Assembly: GCA_016617855.1 (NCBI GenBank)
Contig: JAECUM010006660.1
Span: 1 to 64,000, forward strand
DNA length: 64,000 nt
Direction of reading: 5' to 3'
Origin: Megalonaias nervosa
Lineage: Eukaryota > Mollusca > Bivalvia > Unionida > Unionidae
The notes beneath the pieces are model-generated. The model saw only the letters and a list, made by a program, of their open reading frames with translations, ran no database searches and had not been told where the DNA came from. Both the position numbers and the translations under genes were made by a program. This document shows positions 1 to 12,400 of the stretch, piece by piece (position 1 is the first letter of the stretch; every line of letters begins with the position of its first letter).

Positions 1-4
1 TATA

Positions 5-686
5 TATAGTAATAAATTTGGAGTCTGCGCATTTGGTTATAGCGCCCCGTTTTAAGGAATTCTTGGATTTTTGTGATTACTTGTTTGATTATTGGAACTC
101 GGTCCAGTGGAAATATTCCTTAGCATTTAGGCAGTTATTAGGAGCAAACGTCACGGAGTAAATTGCAAGTGAGTTTCCATGATGCTATGATTTACTTTTG
201 GTGAATTCAGGTCGGGGCCGCATGAGTGTCCCTGTCGTTCCATAGTCTCTATTAAAATCTAGTGATGTACATTGGTTGTGTGACTGCAGGTGCAGTATTT
301 ATAGTTGGATGCTGATAAATTACACAATGGAATAAACAAGAAGGGACTCGGCAGATACCGTTTATGTCGTTATGGTGGTAAATGTGATGGAATTTTACAG
401 GCACAATTTGGCCCGAAACCATGATTCGACTGGCCTAAGCTGGCGCAGTAAAATTAGAACCCTGTGTTTGGGGAAGTTGTATAGTTTGACGGCGTGAACT
501 GCTGACGGTACGGAAAGTTGATGAAGAGAAAGCATGCAGATGTGCGGTGATAGACAATTGGAAAGTGGTGAGATCTGTGGTCTTTTATTGATCAGAGTAA
601 AATTTATGCATAGAATGGAAACGTTGGACTTTATAATTAACAACTGAAGTTGTATGGAAGTCTTTGGAAATTTGGGGTAAGCTTAT
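5..686 (+). repeat. Interspersed repeat R1, copy a
   Basis: This block matches the reverse complement of 40276-40968 almost end to end. Similarity stops sharply after the shared GGGGTAA(A/G)CTTAT near 686, where the two flanks become unrelated. No coding frame is convincing. I did not find clear terminal repeats or a target-site duplication, so the class is unknown. Confidence 0.75.
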
Positions 687-2825
687 ATATGAAACAAGTT
701 TTGTAAACTTCAAGAAATAAAATAATTTATTTCCGTAGAACACAGTGAAACTTTATGAAAAATTTACAGAATTGTGAATTAAATCCAAAACAATCCTAGA
801 AGTTATATCGCAGGTCCAAATCTATGAAGTTGTAATTGAACTCCAGAGGTATTCCAAATAAATTCCGATATTGAATGTGTTGATGTGCCTGTTATCTCGA
901 ATGTGCTAATGCACCAATGTAATTCCAGTAAATAAAAAATTTAAGTAAATAAATCCAACCGTATTTAGAACTTAATAAAGCAATAACACTGATTCTGTAT
1001 CAGATGTTTAGGCAAGAATGAATAATTCCAATGTAAACAAGATGATATACCCGTCTACTTGACCTAGGTCGTAAGTATCATTTTCTGAAAGTACTCTGTC
1101 AACTTAATAGGAAAATTCCATGCTGGAAGTTTCCAAGGTCAGAATCAGGGCTGTATCTTTTAACTTACTTTGGAGTAAAGATGTTTACAATTAATAATGA
1201 TCTGAATATTTATTCTACAATCAAAGAGAAATATTAGGTACGTATTATGTTGTTTATAAAATAAATGATCCTGGTGAGGTTAATTTTGGAGAATTGAAGT
1301 ATAAAATACAGATGTACATAACATATAATCATGGAGAAAAGACAGCAAACAATGTAAATTAAATATGCATAACAAGAGTTACTGACTGATATCTATCAAG
1401 GTACACATACCTTCTTTATGATTGATGACCGTGGCAACATTGATAATGCAAAAAAACAAGGCCACTTACCTATTCAGATTGACTTTTTGATATATATGTA
1501 TGGCTGGTTGTGCAAAAGTACACATCTGGCACAGCAATTACATATTTTCTTTTGTAATGTATTACAGTAAGTAGCCAACATGTCAGAATTCAATGACCCA
1601 CGATCTGGTGACCTCTCTGTGATAAAACCTGTCAGAATTCAACGACCCACGATATGTTGACCTCCTCGTGTCCGACATATTAGAATTCATGTCCAACTTC
1701 AGAGATTACGAGTTTCTTACATTTAAGGTGGCATTTTGAAAATGCTCAAATTTAATTTAATTTAATTTAATTTAATTTAATTTAATTTAATTTAAACTGT
1801 AACGTATAATTTAAGTTACCTAGACGATGTTTAAAAAAAAATGTAATTTGGTTTTCTTTGCATCCTATCAGGTCCTAACCTGTGTGTTGTTTGTGTTATA
1901 GATGGTTAATGCTAAAGTCACCTTTATCTATCGCTTTTTTAAAAGTACTTTCTTTGCCTATATTTTAACTTATATACTATGAGATTTATCCCATTGTATT
2001 CGTGTATTATGCTGCGTACGTGTATCTTGCAAAATCATGTCGAATTTTATGTCTTTAATGTTTTATGTCATCTCGGTTACAAGATCATTTGAGTTTATGT
2101 TGAATTGTTGTTGAAACCCTGCCGACTATAAATAAATTCCATCATTTCTTGCTCCAGGCAACTGCATCAAAGCAGCATTCGTTATGTTACTAACTTTAAA
2201 ATCAAGGCTTAAATATCACATGCAAAAGTCATCATTGAAAGTTTGCATTCGAAAGAAAACGTTCACTCTTGCCTTTTCTCGTTAATTGCAGTCAACAAGT
2301 ATGAATGTTGGATAAGGCAGATGTTTCCGACTTCTTTTTATTCTTTTTCTCATTCGACATTTGTGATTTCGAACTTGAATATATATATAGATATTTAAAA
2401 ATGATGTACAGAAAGTCACAATAAAAACATACGAAATGTTATAAACATGTTCGGATCACCGAATTAATAATAGCACAGTTTCCCCATTGTAAAAAAATAT
2501 GGCGGACTGCCATATGACGCAAATTGAAAGGGAGGAATTAGAGAATAAACTACAGCGAGCGGTCTGTTGCCAGTTTATTCCTATACAAGCAAGGAGTTCA
2601 GAATATCAAGTCATTCATATATGCTGGAATCTCCCGCTGAGAGGGTAAATCTAATCAGAGTATTTCGTCAAACGAACACTTCATACATTCCTACAACTTG
2701 CACGGATCAGTTCAATACTCTCAAGTTAAACATAGCTTCTTTTTAATTCAAAATGTCAACTAATTAACCACTTCTCCGGTCATTACCTTCAGGTAAACGT
2801 GAAGGATGCCCTAATTGTATATACT
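687..2825. other. Intergenic, AT-rich, no gene seen
   Basis: No supported gene. About 700-770 faintly resembles the interior of the solo-LTR-like family found at 28170, 30701, 42536 and 50226 (shared AATAATTTATTTCC and ACACAGTGAAA) and may be an old relative. A roughly 44 bp segment beginning GTCAGAATTCAA is duplicated at 1580-1670. Confidence 0.5.
1746..1795. repeat. (AATTT)n microsatellite
   Basis: About ten uninterrupted copies of the pentamer AATTT. Confidence 0.95.
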
Positions 2826-3085
2826 GAGAAAGGTGTTTAAGTTCATGAGTTTAATGAAAACGTAAACTTTCTATTGAACGACACATAATTGTATTCAAGT
2901 TTACGAATTTAATGAAAACATAAACTTTCTATTGACCGACACATCACTGTGTTCAAGTTAATTTGTTTCATGAAAATATAAACTTCTTATTGACCGACGC
3001 AAAGTGGTGTTCAAGTTCATTAGTTTAATAAAAATATAAAATTCCCATTGACTGACACATTATGGTGCACAAGTTCATGAGTTAT
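2826..3085. repeat. Minisatellite, about 60 bp unit, 4 copies
   Basis: Degenerate tandem units each contain ATAAACTT(T)CTATTGACCGACAC followed by GTTCAAGTT. They are diverged copies with no coding frame. Confidence 0.85.
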
Positions 3086-5322
3086 CTGGTTCATAAAAGG
3101 TCAGATTCATCGAAACCAGTGTAGTAATTGTTTTATTAGATGATTTAGGGAAAAGATTAAAATTGTAATTGTTTTATTTGAATGAAATGCCATTTCAACT
3201 GCATAACGCCACAAAGAAAAAATACTTGATGACGTCACAACATTGCAATATCGTGCAAGCCATTAAAAAAATTCTCTCACGTGAATCACATGATACTACA
3301 TAATATGTTTATCAGATATTAATGGATTTTTTTCTTCAAAAGAACAAAAAATGAATGAAGAAACTTTATTTTCATAAGTAAGGCTATAAAGGGCATTGGT
3401 CTTCATTTTAAGTGATCATACCGTGCTTTCCATTCTCTCCCGGTGAAATTGTATCTTCTAGTCAGTAACTGTAAACCAATACTCTTACACACACTATGGT
3501 CTGAATTACGGGCACCTGCCAGTACTGCAAGATCCTCTAAATGAATGTGTTGGCCTTTATAGATCGCCATCTTCAAAATAAAGGATACAAAAGATAAAAA
3601 GGGGTGTGGTTTTAAAAGTGTCAGAACTAATGACGTTATTTTGTGTTTTATGACTTTGCAAAGCAATGGCATGGTACACACCAGTTTTATGACTTTGCAA
3701 GGCAATCGCATGGTACACACCAGTTTTAGAGACTAATCCACTGACAATGAATCTATTAGGCTATTGCAGAAACATCTTTTAAACTTGTCAGGTAGTAGCA
3801 TTGCTGCTTGTCTTCGAATATTAATGTTTCTATATTTTTCTAAAAATTCACCTAAGTGGGTTCATATAGGACGCGTCCATGTAAAAGAATGGAATAAGCT
3901 GAGAAAAAATAGGCAAAAATAAATCAGGCAGCAAAAGAAAGAAAGTATCCATAAAGGTTTATGAGAAGGGTTAAGCGGATCAGTATCTCCCGTCTTCATA
4001 TAGCTTGAAACAGATTGTATTTTGTTAACTCTTCTTGTTTATTTTTGATACTGTGTTCTAATTAGTAATATTAGGACATATTTTTTTTGGTAAAATTTAT
4101 TAAGATAGAAATTTTCTCTAAATTTTATTGAAAGCAATTTTTCATTAAATTATATTGAAAGTAATTTTACACTAAAATATACTGAGATTACTTTTATTTA
4201 TTTCTGTACTACAGCTGTATATCATTTTAATCAAGACTGTGCTTTACGAGAAATTGCAAAATCCCTTGTACTATAAAATACATTTCCCTTGTATCTAAAA
4301 GTCAGCAACTTTTAGACTCGGTTGTAAATTATGCTTAACAGGCAAATTTCTTTTGGATGAGTATGCTAGAAGATTCACGCGTTTCTTAAAACAAATAAGC
4401 CGACGCAGCAGAATTGTCTGTCAGATGATCTATTCAGACGCAGTCAGTATCAGTAAGAAAGACTATGCAAAATGAATGGACACAAGTACCTGGACGAATG
4501 TCCATATTTGGCCTTGACGATACGTCCAAAATTGCGTATAAATTGAGAACAATCTAGCACAAAATCAGTTCATTCATCGAGAATCAGTAGACTGTCTTTC
4601 CTTACAAGTAAGCATCGTCTGTGTTCATAAACTTCTTTAAGGTATAGGGGCTTTTAAATGTTTGAAATTTTCACGGTAAAGTTCAGTCTAGACTAGATAT
4701 TTTTGCATCATGTTTGTGAGTTCTCTACTATTTTCTATTATAATGTAATGGAATGTTTAATTGTTTAAAAGAATTTATGTTCATTCGTGTTTATAGTATT
4801 TATTATTGGAAAAGACGAATTCACAACCAGCTTCATGTTTAGTAAAATTTATTTTGGAAATAAAATAATCTTTAAGTAATAAAGAATATTGTTTTAGTAA
4901 CTATTCCAAATTAGTACTCTATTTTAAATTTAGTTAAATACATTTCTTCAAAATGATTGTTGCATTAATCGCAACTATTGAATTTTTTACTCTTTGGCTA
5001 TCATGCATTTAGTCGAGATTTAATCATCTGTATTATGTTCTAAAATTATACAAATGTATGAAGTTGGTAAGCTCGAAGGAAAAGTATATTTCGTGTATTT
5101 TAAATATAAAGCCTTTATAAGGTATATCTCTAGAATGTAGTATTATATATCTATATATATCAATTATTTAAATAAAGTTCGTTCCGTCAAACGAATCAGA
5201 AGACTCCGTCCGTCTTTTCTTACAGTCGATCCCGCTACCTCTCTTGCATCGCCATATTCCCCAGATGTAGCCGTATCTACACCGTTATGCGTGACAGCTT
5301 CCTTGAGAGAGTCTGAACTCTT

Positions 5323-5329
<7 letters not shown>
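3086..5329. other. Intergenic, no gene seen
   Basis: AT-rich sequence without a supportable gene. A 43 bp direct duplication (GTTTTATGACTTTGCAA to TACACACCA) lies at 3641-3726. It creates the only longer minus-strand frame here, which I do not consider coding. Confidence 0.5.
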
Positions 5330-5397
<68 letters not shown>

Positions 5398-5413
5398 TCT
5401 CTCTCTCTCTCTC
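5330..5413. repeat. (CT)n microsatellite
   Basis: A CT dinucleotide tract of roughly 80 bp with one short interruption near 5395. It produces an artefactual Arg/Glu-repeat frame on the minus strand. Confidence 0.95.
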
Positions 5414-6174
5414 ACCATGGGCTAAGTCATTTCTTAAGTTATGAGTGTTTCCTTCTCATAGCAAGAAATGAGAAGGTTATGAAAAATATCTCATCATAAC
5501 AGCAATGCTGTTAAAGACTGCTCTCACAATGTAATTAAGTGATCACCATAATGGAACGTCAGGCAAATATTTATGGTGGAACATTCGTTGAGTAAATTGT
5601 ATGTTTTGCCTCTTGTTCAACGTTTGGTTTTAACTAGTTACAGCATTAAGTAGTACTTGATTGATTGAAACTATCTACAAAAATACAAATTTACGCTTTC
5701 AAATCTCAAAGGGTGCAGGTTCGAATCCAAACATTAAATCATCCTGGCACAGCAACTATGGGGTGTCTTTTGGCAAGACACTTTACCCCAAAGACCTAAG
5801 GCCTGAGCACTAAATAACATATTTGCATTGATGTGCAGCAAAACAGGAAAACAAACCAAATCGCAAAATGACCATAGCCGCCATTTTCTAAGTGGTAATT
5901 TCAGTTGTTCAACAAAGAGACTATTCATAAACATTAGGGGCTAATCGTGTTAACATGGTGGCTTTTGACCAATGAAATAATCTGTTACATACAATATTCA
6001 TATCATTTGCAATTATCTAACATAAAATGATAACTTGGAGTCTCCTTCAGTAAATAAATCATATTAAATATATGTTATATTTCAATCGAAATACAAGGAG
6101 TCTCAAAAGTCTTTTAATATTACCACATTTAAAAGGAGATATTTCTTAGCTGATTTGGTGTGTGGATGTGTGTG

Positions 6175-6215
<41 letters not shown>

Positions 6216-7580
6216 TGAAAATACCGAGACATAACTGAGATTCATTCCCGCAACCTGCGAAGCAATTTAGGTTGAGTGTTGACCATATGTTGATCTGTTC
6301 TATGCATTGGATTGATCCTAGATGCCCCATGCTCTCGGACACAACATTTTGATCTAAAGGCTAAGAGCAAAACTTGGCTTCATGTTTATTCGTTTTATAA
6401 TTTAATAATTCTTCACCTATAAATGCGTTTTTATCCAAATTGACTCAGTTTGAAGATTGTCGGCGCGGCCCTAATTTTCATTCGCAAAAGTTGTTCGGCA
6501 TATGGGTATGTGGAATTTTATTGAATCTAGAATTACCGGAAGAAAACAAACAGGCAGAATATTTTAACACAAGTCTTTAAAAGTCAGAAAATTACATAAA
6601 CATATACAAATAAGTAGAATTCAAGACAAAATTTAATTTGTTCAGAATTGCTATTATGAGTTCAACATCGACGTTTATTGTTTTTATATTTTGTCTTTTT
6701 ATCAATGTAAAAACAGTTGCCGAATAACACATCTTAACATGTGCTCTATGGTTTCCCAATTTATACCATGATAAATGAAGAAAAACAACACTAAACGTTA
6801 AAAAACGCCAGGAGTGCGACCGGGTGAGATAGACATTGTTACCGGCGCCAGGGGTCCGCCTCCGAAAAGTGATGATCGCCAGGGTGGGGTGGGATAAAGT
6901 GGGATGGGCTGAGACATGTGTGCGCATCGATGGATAAATGAGACAACCCAAAGTCGAACATTCATTCGAAAGATCGAGTACAGTGCATGCTTTATGAGTT
7001 GCCTTTATTATTTGGGTAGCCGTTTACTTTACATCAATGTATCATTGCTCCAATGCTTTTAGTGCAAGCCTTTTGTGACAATTCTATTTCAGTGCTATGT
7101 TCTTAAAACTTTTTTTCTCGTAAATACAGGTCAACTGATTCATTTATCACATATTACTTTTAATCGATGATCCTGTTCTATTTTCTTCGTTATACTGCAT
7201 GTTTGTGCTAAGTGATGTTTAAGTTTTCTTTAAGTAGAACATACAAATTTTAACATGCTGTGATTAAATAATCGATTTTTTAAAAGTTAGAATGTTTTTC
7301 TTGAGGTTCGCATTTTTAAAATTTATCTCATATTTCTGCACCAGAAAAGTAACATGTACATATTTAGATTATCTTTGACCTACACTCCATCGCAAATATA
7401 AACTTTGTTTGTTGATGAAGGTCAGGCTTAAAATGTAATCTCGGCGAACTGGTTAAAATTGGAAAAGCATTATGTCGTGGTCGAGTTACTTTCAGTGCAG
7501 ATTATAAAGTTGACAATAAAGCTCTCTGATTATTATCATTGAGTGCCATCTTTCAAAGTTGACTTTATATTTGTGATTTT
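5414..7580. other. Intergenic with SINE-like trace, no gene seen
   Basis: No supported gene. A possible worn SINE lies near 5700-5840: GGTTCGAATCC, a Pol III box B match, is at 5719-5729. An (AG)n tract is at 6178-6206. Confidence 0.45.
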
Positions 7581-7584
7581 TAAT

Positions 7585-7960
7585 CTCAGTAGAGACGGGG
7601 GCGATGTACGGACAATAGAAATTAACATTACAAGACCCCCTGGGGGACATACAGACAAGACTTAAATGGACATGGAATATACGCACAAAAGATTGAGCCT
7701 GTATACGGTCAAGGGAAATTGAACATAGGGAATGTATTGGGCCTGTATACGGACAATAGGAGTTGAACAGGGGCGACCTCACGGTACTGGACACTGGAAC
7801 CAATGTTGCAAGTGGCTGACATCAATCGGGAGGAACAGTGTGGCAAGAGGCTGACCTGAATACGCTAAATTGAGACACAGGCATAGAGACGTGCTTGAAG
7901 ACAGGGTTAGAGACATGATTAGAGACATATACATAGATTTATAGACATTAATCCATCGCA
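7585..7960. repeat. Degenerate direct repeats left of the Polinton
   Basis: Three diverged copies of a motif reading about CCTGTATACGGACAATAGG then TTGAACA occur at about 7595, 7690 and 7738. They are followed by repeated TAGAGACA words at 7885-7950. This could be a worn outer end of the Polinton left arm or unrelated satellite. I could not find a terminal inverted repeat partner on the right side. Confidence 0.45.
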
Positions 7961-8025
7961 CAAAAAATCGACTAAAACATTTTTTTAGGCAAGAGAGAAT
8001 ATACATCTTTTCTAGTCAATGAAGG

Positions 8026-8041
8026 GGCCCTGAAAAGAGCC
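8026..8041 (-). terminator. Histone-type 3' stem-loop, minus strand
   Basis: Read on the minus strand, the sequence is GGCTCT-TTTC-AGGGCC: a six-pair stem (one G-U) with the four-base TTTC loop of animal replication-dependent histone mRNAs. It is preceded by ACAAA and followed about 12 bases later by AGAAAAGATG, resembling the purine-rich histone downstream element. The usual ACCCA after the stem is changed to CCTTC. No clear minus-strand gene ends here; the nearest minus-strand gene stops at 8882. Confidence 0.6.
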
Positions 8042-8130
8042 TTTGTTTTGTTTTTTTCTTAACACCATTCAGTTAACACAGAGGGCATCCCACGGATCTT
8101 CTTCTCTTCCTGACAGAAACTAAGAAGACA

Positions 8131-8632
8131 ATGAATACGGGTGCACCGGCATTGGAGACGAGCAGCGGCCATTATAACAACCACAATCCTACTTCCAGAA
8201 GAGAACGATTTTAATTGGGATTTAGCGGATTTTCTCTCTTCCTTACCGTACGTCGAGGATTTTAAACAGAGGCAGAAAGAAGAATTGGAGAAATTTTTGC
8301 AACAGCAGGAAGAAGCAGAACAAGCCTTTCTCATTCAACAGCAATAGCGAGAAGAAGAAGAGGCTAGAAGAAAACCACAGGAAGAAGAAGAAGCAGAGAA
8401 GAAACAAGGTCTAGAGAGAAGGAGGACATTTTGGCAGAGTTAAGGAGTCTGAAACAAATGTATCAGACTTCTCTAATACGACCCAAGAGAAAAAGACCTC
8501 CCGGGCCAAACATTCCAATCCTGTTCATAGTCCCACTACGCCTGAGATACCAACACTAGTGATCTCTACCAAATCATCGATAGTAACAGGTCCAGAAGTA
8601 GGTCCTGCTCGTGGCAAAGGGATAAGGTAGTT
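8131..8632 (+). pseudogene. Left-arm coiled-coil accessory gene (broken)
   Basis: I do not recognise this gene. From the ATG at 8131 the reading frame shifts within about 25 codons. It continues as an acidic segment with FNWDLADFLSSLP, then a long Glu/Gln/Lys-rich stretch typical of a coiled coil, a basic patch PKRKRPP that could be a nuclear localisation signal, and a Thr/Ser/Pro-rich end finishing about GKGIR. There are at least three frame breaks and a TAG inside the Gln-rich stretch. A histone-type stem-loop follows about 65 bases after the last stop, the short 3' UTR expected of such transcripts. By composition and by its 3' end it resembles the right-arm genes at 23541 and 24576. The function is unknown. 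Confidence 0.55.
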
Positions 8633-8658
8633 AAAGTGCATTACCTTCCGTTCCTGAG

Positions 8659-8687
8659 ATTTTTTTTTTTTAAAAAAAAAAAAAAAA
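8659..8687. repeat. Poly-T / poly-A perfect hairpin
   Basis: A run of about 13 T followed directly by about 15 A lies in the presumed 3' UTR of the left-arm coiled-coil gene, immediately before its stem-loop. Confidence 0.85.
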
Positions 8688-8695
8688 CACTCAAC

Positions 8696-8733
8696 GGTCC
8701 TTTTCAGGGCCACCCACCTCTCTCGAAAAGAGA
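8696..8733 (+). terminator. Histone-type 3' stem-loop and downstream element
   Basis: GGTCCT-TTTC-AGGGCC at 8696-8711 forms a six-pair stem (one G-U pair) with a TTTC loop. It is followed by ACCCA, exactly the flank expected of metazoan replication-dependent histone mRNA ends (known for SLBP and U7-dependent cleavage). CGAAAAGAGA at 8724-8733 matches the purine-rich histone downstream element at suitable spacing. The downstream bases GACTACTCAA recur in related form after the other two plus-strand copies. Confidence 0.75.
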
Positions 8734-8881
8734 CTACTCAATGTTTCCCAAAATCAAATAAAACTCAAATCCCTTTTTTTTCATGATGGACGTGTGTGAG
8801 TGCGTGAGTGTAGGTCCTTATTATAAAATCAAAACTAAGAGATACTTACATTTTTCTTTTAGGTGTATTCTCTGGTACAAA

Positions 8882-9352
8882 TTACAATCCAATTTCAAAA
8901 CACAACACTTTAAAAAGTTCATAGACTTCTTCTTTGTCTTTTCTCTCTCTCCGTTTATAAAATTTCTTCACTGTCACAGGTTTTTCCTCTGCTTCCTCAC
9001 TTTCTTCTCGTCTTCGTTTCTTCTCTTTCTGGACGTGTCTGGGTTCTTCCTTTTCTGAGGGTACCTCTTCTTCCTGTTCGGAACCGCTCTCTCCCTCCTG
9101 CTTCTGTTGTTTCTTAGGGCAGTCTGAAGACCAATATCCTTTCTCTTGACCTTTGTCTCTTCTGACACCAGTCTTGCTTTGACGTTGTGGAAATTCTGAA
9201 GATCAATGCCCTTTCTTCTGACAGATATAGCAAGTATCTTGACTTTTATCTCGAAAGGAGAGGGAGTAGTCCGTCGGCTTCTCTAAAGAAAACCTTCTTA
9301 TGACACCTCTTAAAGCTCTGATCAGAAGTTAAATCTGGGTTGGCTCTTCCAT
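8882..9352 (-). pseudogene. Zinc-knuckle protein, Polinton copy 1 (broken)
   Basis: The minus-strand frame from the ATG at 9352 matches the better preserved gene at 62855-63286. It starts MEEPTQI and carries two CCHC-type knuckles. In-frame stops fall at codon 8 and within the first knuckle (GH then TGA). The first-knuckle final Cys is lost, and the second knuckle lacks its first cysteines. A long Lys/Arg/Glu-rich tail follows, ending about FEIGL before TAA. CCHC knuckles bind single-stranded nucleic acid in retroviral Gag and cellular homologues; here a nucleic-acid packaging or RNA-binding role is only inference. It is divergently transcribed from PolB across about 125 bases. Confidence 0.7.
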
Positions 9353-9476
9353 CGTGCTGGTAGGATTGAGAGTGAAATGATTACTTCGATGGAAGACACT
9401 GACCCTTTGTATAGAGAATGATATATATATAGACCATGCCGTTTAAAATGTAATCATTTGACCTTTTGCAATCAAG
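9353..9476. promoter_or_regulatory. Shared divergent promoter region, zinc-knuckle gene / PolB
   Basis: This AT-rich interval separates two divergently transcribed genes and is conserved in copy 2 (63287-63424). Read on the minus strand, copy 2 has TATATAAAGGGTCAGTG before the zinc-knuckle ATG. Copy 1 has TATACAAAGGGTCAGTG plus a TATATATAT run. No separate TATA box for PolB is obvious. Confidence 0.5.
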
Positions 9477-12400
9477 TTGAAACGATCGTACCATTTCGTG
9501 GAGAAAGGAGAAGAAAGTAAGAGAAAGAAACGTGACCTGTCGCCTCGTTCAGTAGCTGAAGTCTTGACTTAAATCCATGCTAGCGATTTTGAAGATGACA
9601 TGAGTGAGCCAGAATCCAGATCCAGAGAGACTACGTCGAACCAAAGTCCACTACCAGAAACAACTGAAAACTACTATCGAAATCGACAGACTGATAAACG
9701 CTCCTCTAGAAAAGTTAGAACCACGGTCTACACGTACACGGTGAAATTTAAAGATTTCAAGTCAGACGTACCGCTGGAGAAAACAGAGGGGTTAATAACC
9801 GATTTGTGGGATTCTTTGTTAACCACATTGAAACGGCAATATCGAACCAAAGGAGACGATCGCTTGAGACTTTCCATTTATCACGAAGTCCTATCTTTGG
9901 ATAGTTCAGCAGTCCCGCAGAATTAACACCTTCCAAAGTCATCGACAAGATTCAACACGTACAGCAATCCAATGACAAGTTTCACATCACCGATGGAAAA
10001 GCGACACTGTGCATGACCCAGATTTGTCTTCCCAAAGGGACTGGACAACGCAGAAAAGTGTTATTGGTGAACAACATTAGCAGCAGCAAGGCAAGCGTAG
10101 CCTCGTCCAAAGTAACAACACTCAAGAAAAGATGTGTTCAGCCCGTGCCATCGTGGTGGGACGAACGTATTCCAACAAGAACGACACAGCAGAATGGAAA
10201 ATAGCTTGGCAAACTATTCAAAAATCGAACCGAGCCAAACAACGAGGAGAAGCAGAACTCCTGTTACAGCAAGCTGGCCTATACAAAAACACTGCCTGTT
10301 GCATTCCTGAAATGCAAAAATTGCAAGACATCTTAGCTCCACGCTACACCTTGAAAGTGCACCCTCAAGAAGTCCGCATACTCTGTTTTTTCGAGGCCAA
10401 GATTTCAAAGACGGAAAATACATTCAAGTCTGTCGTCACGATGAACATTTCGATAACATTACCAGTACCACTGGATTCCTGGGATACAGTTATTACTGTG
10501 AAAAATGTGACTATTGGTATAATAATGGAGAGCAACACAAGCATTGTGGATCGAAATGTGATGGATGTTTGGCTTTTAAACCCTGTCTGGGCGTAGGACA
10601 AGAACGAATGCATTGCCCTGCATGTCAGCGCACTTTTGTCGGCCCAACGTGTTACCAAAATCATCTGAAGAAACAAAGTTCACAGCGGAAAAGTGCTTGC
10701 CAACTCCTGAAATTGTGTCCACCTTCTGGACAAATTATACGTAGCAATAACGCAAAGGCACACATTTGTCCAGAAAAGAAACGATGTCACATCTGTCACC
10801 AAATCGTGGACTTGGAACACGACTGATACATTCAAAAATACCAACCCAAACGGGAGGAAGAGGAAGATATCCAGAAGAAAGGGAATTTCATCTTTCTCGA
10901 TTTCGAATGAATGCTAGAAACCGGCATTCACATTCATAATTTCTTTTCCCATACTCTTGAGTAGAATGCCTAAAATGTTCTGAATGACAGAAATGACAAA
11001 AGGTTATTTTCCGCACTTTTTCAATACCAAAGCCAATCAACACACCATTCTACCCCATTTGCCTGAGGCTCACTACTACGACCCCGACAACATGCGCACC
11101 AAACAACGAGAAGATTTCTACGCGTGGTAACACACTCACGCTTTGGACCCCTTCGACATTCAGGAAGAAATATTAAAGTATTATCGTTCCGACGAGGACA
11201 TTTTACGGCGATGCTGTCAAAAATTTCGAGAATTATTCATGGAACACGAACGATCCTTTCAAAAAAGCCTGCACCATCGCCAAAGCGTGTTCTCTAGTGT
11301 AACGCAAACAATTCATGCCCGAGAATACCCTGGCTGCCATACGCCCTCAAACATCCAATTTTGTCAAACGTGAATACTCGGTCAAAGCTCTACGCTGTCT
11401 ACATTACTTGTACGACAAGGAAGACAAATGGATCCAACGCGCCCGAAACGGAGGAGGTGAAAAGGCAAATGGATCGTATTCGGTGAATGGTTGGGACTTA
11501 GAAAACCCCAAGATATTCTATAAGTTTAACGGTTGCTTAGTTCACGCATGTCCCATCTGCTACCCTCAACGGTACACTAGAAATCAGTTTTTCCAACGTT
11601 CCATGGAAGACTTGTACGAGGCCACTTGTCAGCGACCCTTAAAGCTAGAACAGCAAGAATACCAAGTGGTGGAAATGTGGGACACGAGTACGATCACCGT
11701 TTGAAAACCGATCCCGAGTTTAAACGTATCGTGGAAAGTTACAAGCTGGTTGACCCTCTAAATCCGCGGGACAGTTTGTACGGAGGACGAACGAATGCCA
11801 CCTGTTTGCTGCAACACGCCGACAAGGAGAAAGGGGAAGAAATCAAATACTTGGACGTGTGTTCGCTGTATCCGTACGTGTGCAAATATTGTCACTTTTC
11901 CGCAGGGCACTCGCAATTGCTGACGGAACACATTGACCTCGAAAACATTCGACAATACGAAGAATTGGTTAAAAGTAAAGTCTTGTCTCCCACGGACTTG
12001 TACCATCCAGTTTTACCTCACCATTGCCAAGGAAAACTGATGTTTCCCTTGTGACGCACCTGAGAGGAACGTGGGTCAGCGTGGAATTGTTCAAAGCTAT
12101 GGATCTGGGATACCAATTGTTAGAAGTGTACGAAATTTACCACTTTCCCAAGACAGAACAGTACCACAAGGGTGACGAGACTCAGAAAGGTATTTTTGCC
12201 TACTATGTGGACGCCTTTTTGAAACTGAAACAAGAAGCCAGCGGCTATCCTTCCTGGTGCCACACTCCCGAAAACCATGATAATTTCAAAGAGAAATAAT
12301 TTGAGCAGGAGGGAATCACTTTAGACCGCATCGAGAAAAACGAAGGAAAGCGATCGTTTGCCAAAGTGATGTTAAATTGTTTGTGGTTTAAAATGGCACA

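Noticed and set aside
5164..5418. Arg/Glu repeat protein on the minus strand
   Set aside because: Translation of the CT tract; no signature outside it.
8059..8334. 91-codon minus-strand Cys/Ser-rich frame ending near the minus-strand stem-loop
   Set aside because: It is antisense to the Glu/Gln coiled-coil frame and its composition (Cys/Ser/Lys) is what antisense of GAA/GAG/CAG codons gives. It would have explained the orphan loop, but there is no independent support.
8696..8711. A real host histone gene
   Set aside because: No histone-fold coding sequence is present in any frame near the stem-loops; the preceding frames encode coiled coils.
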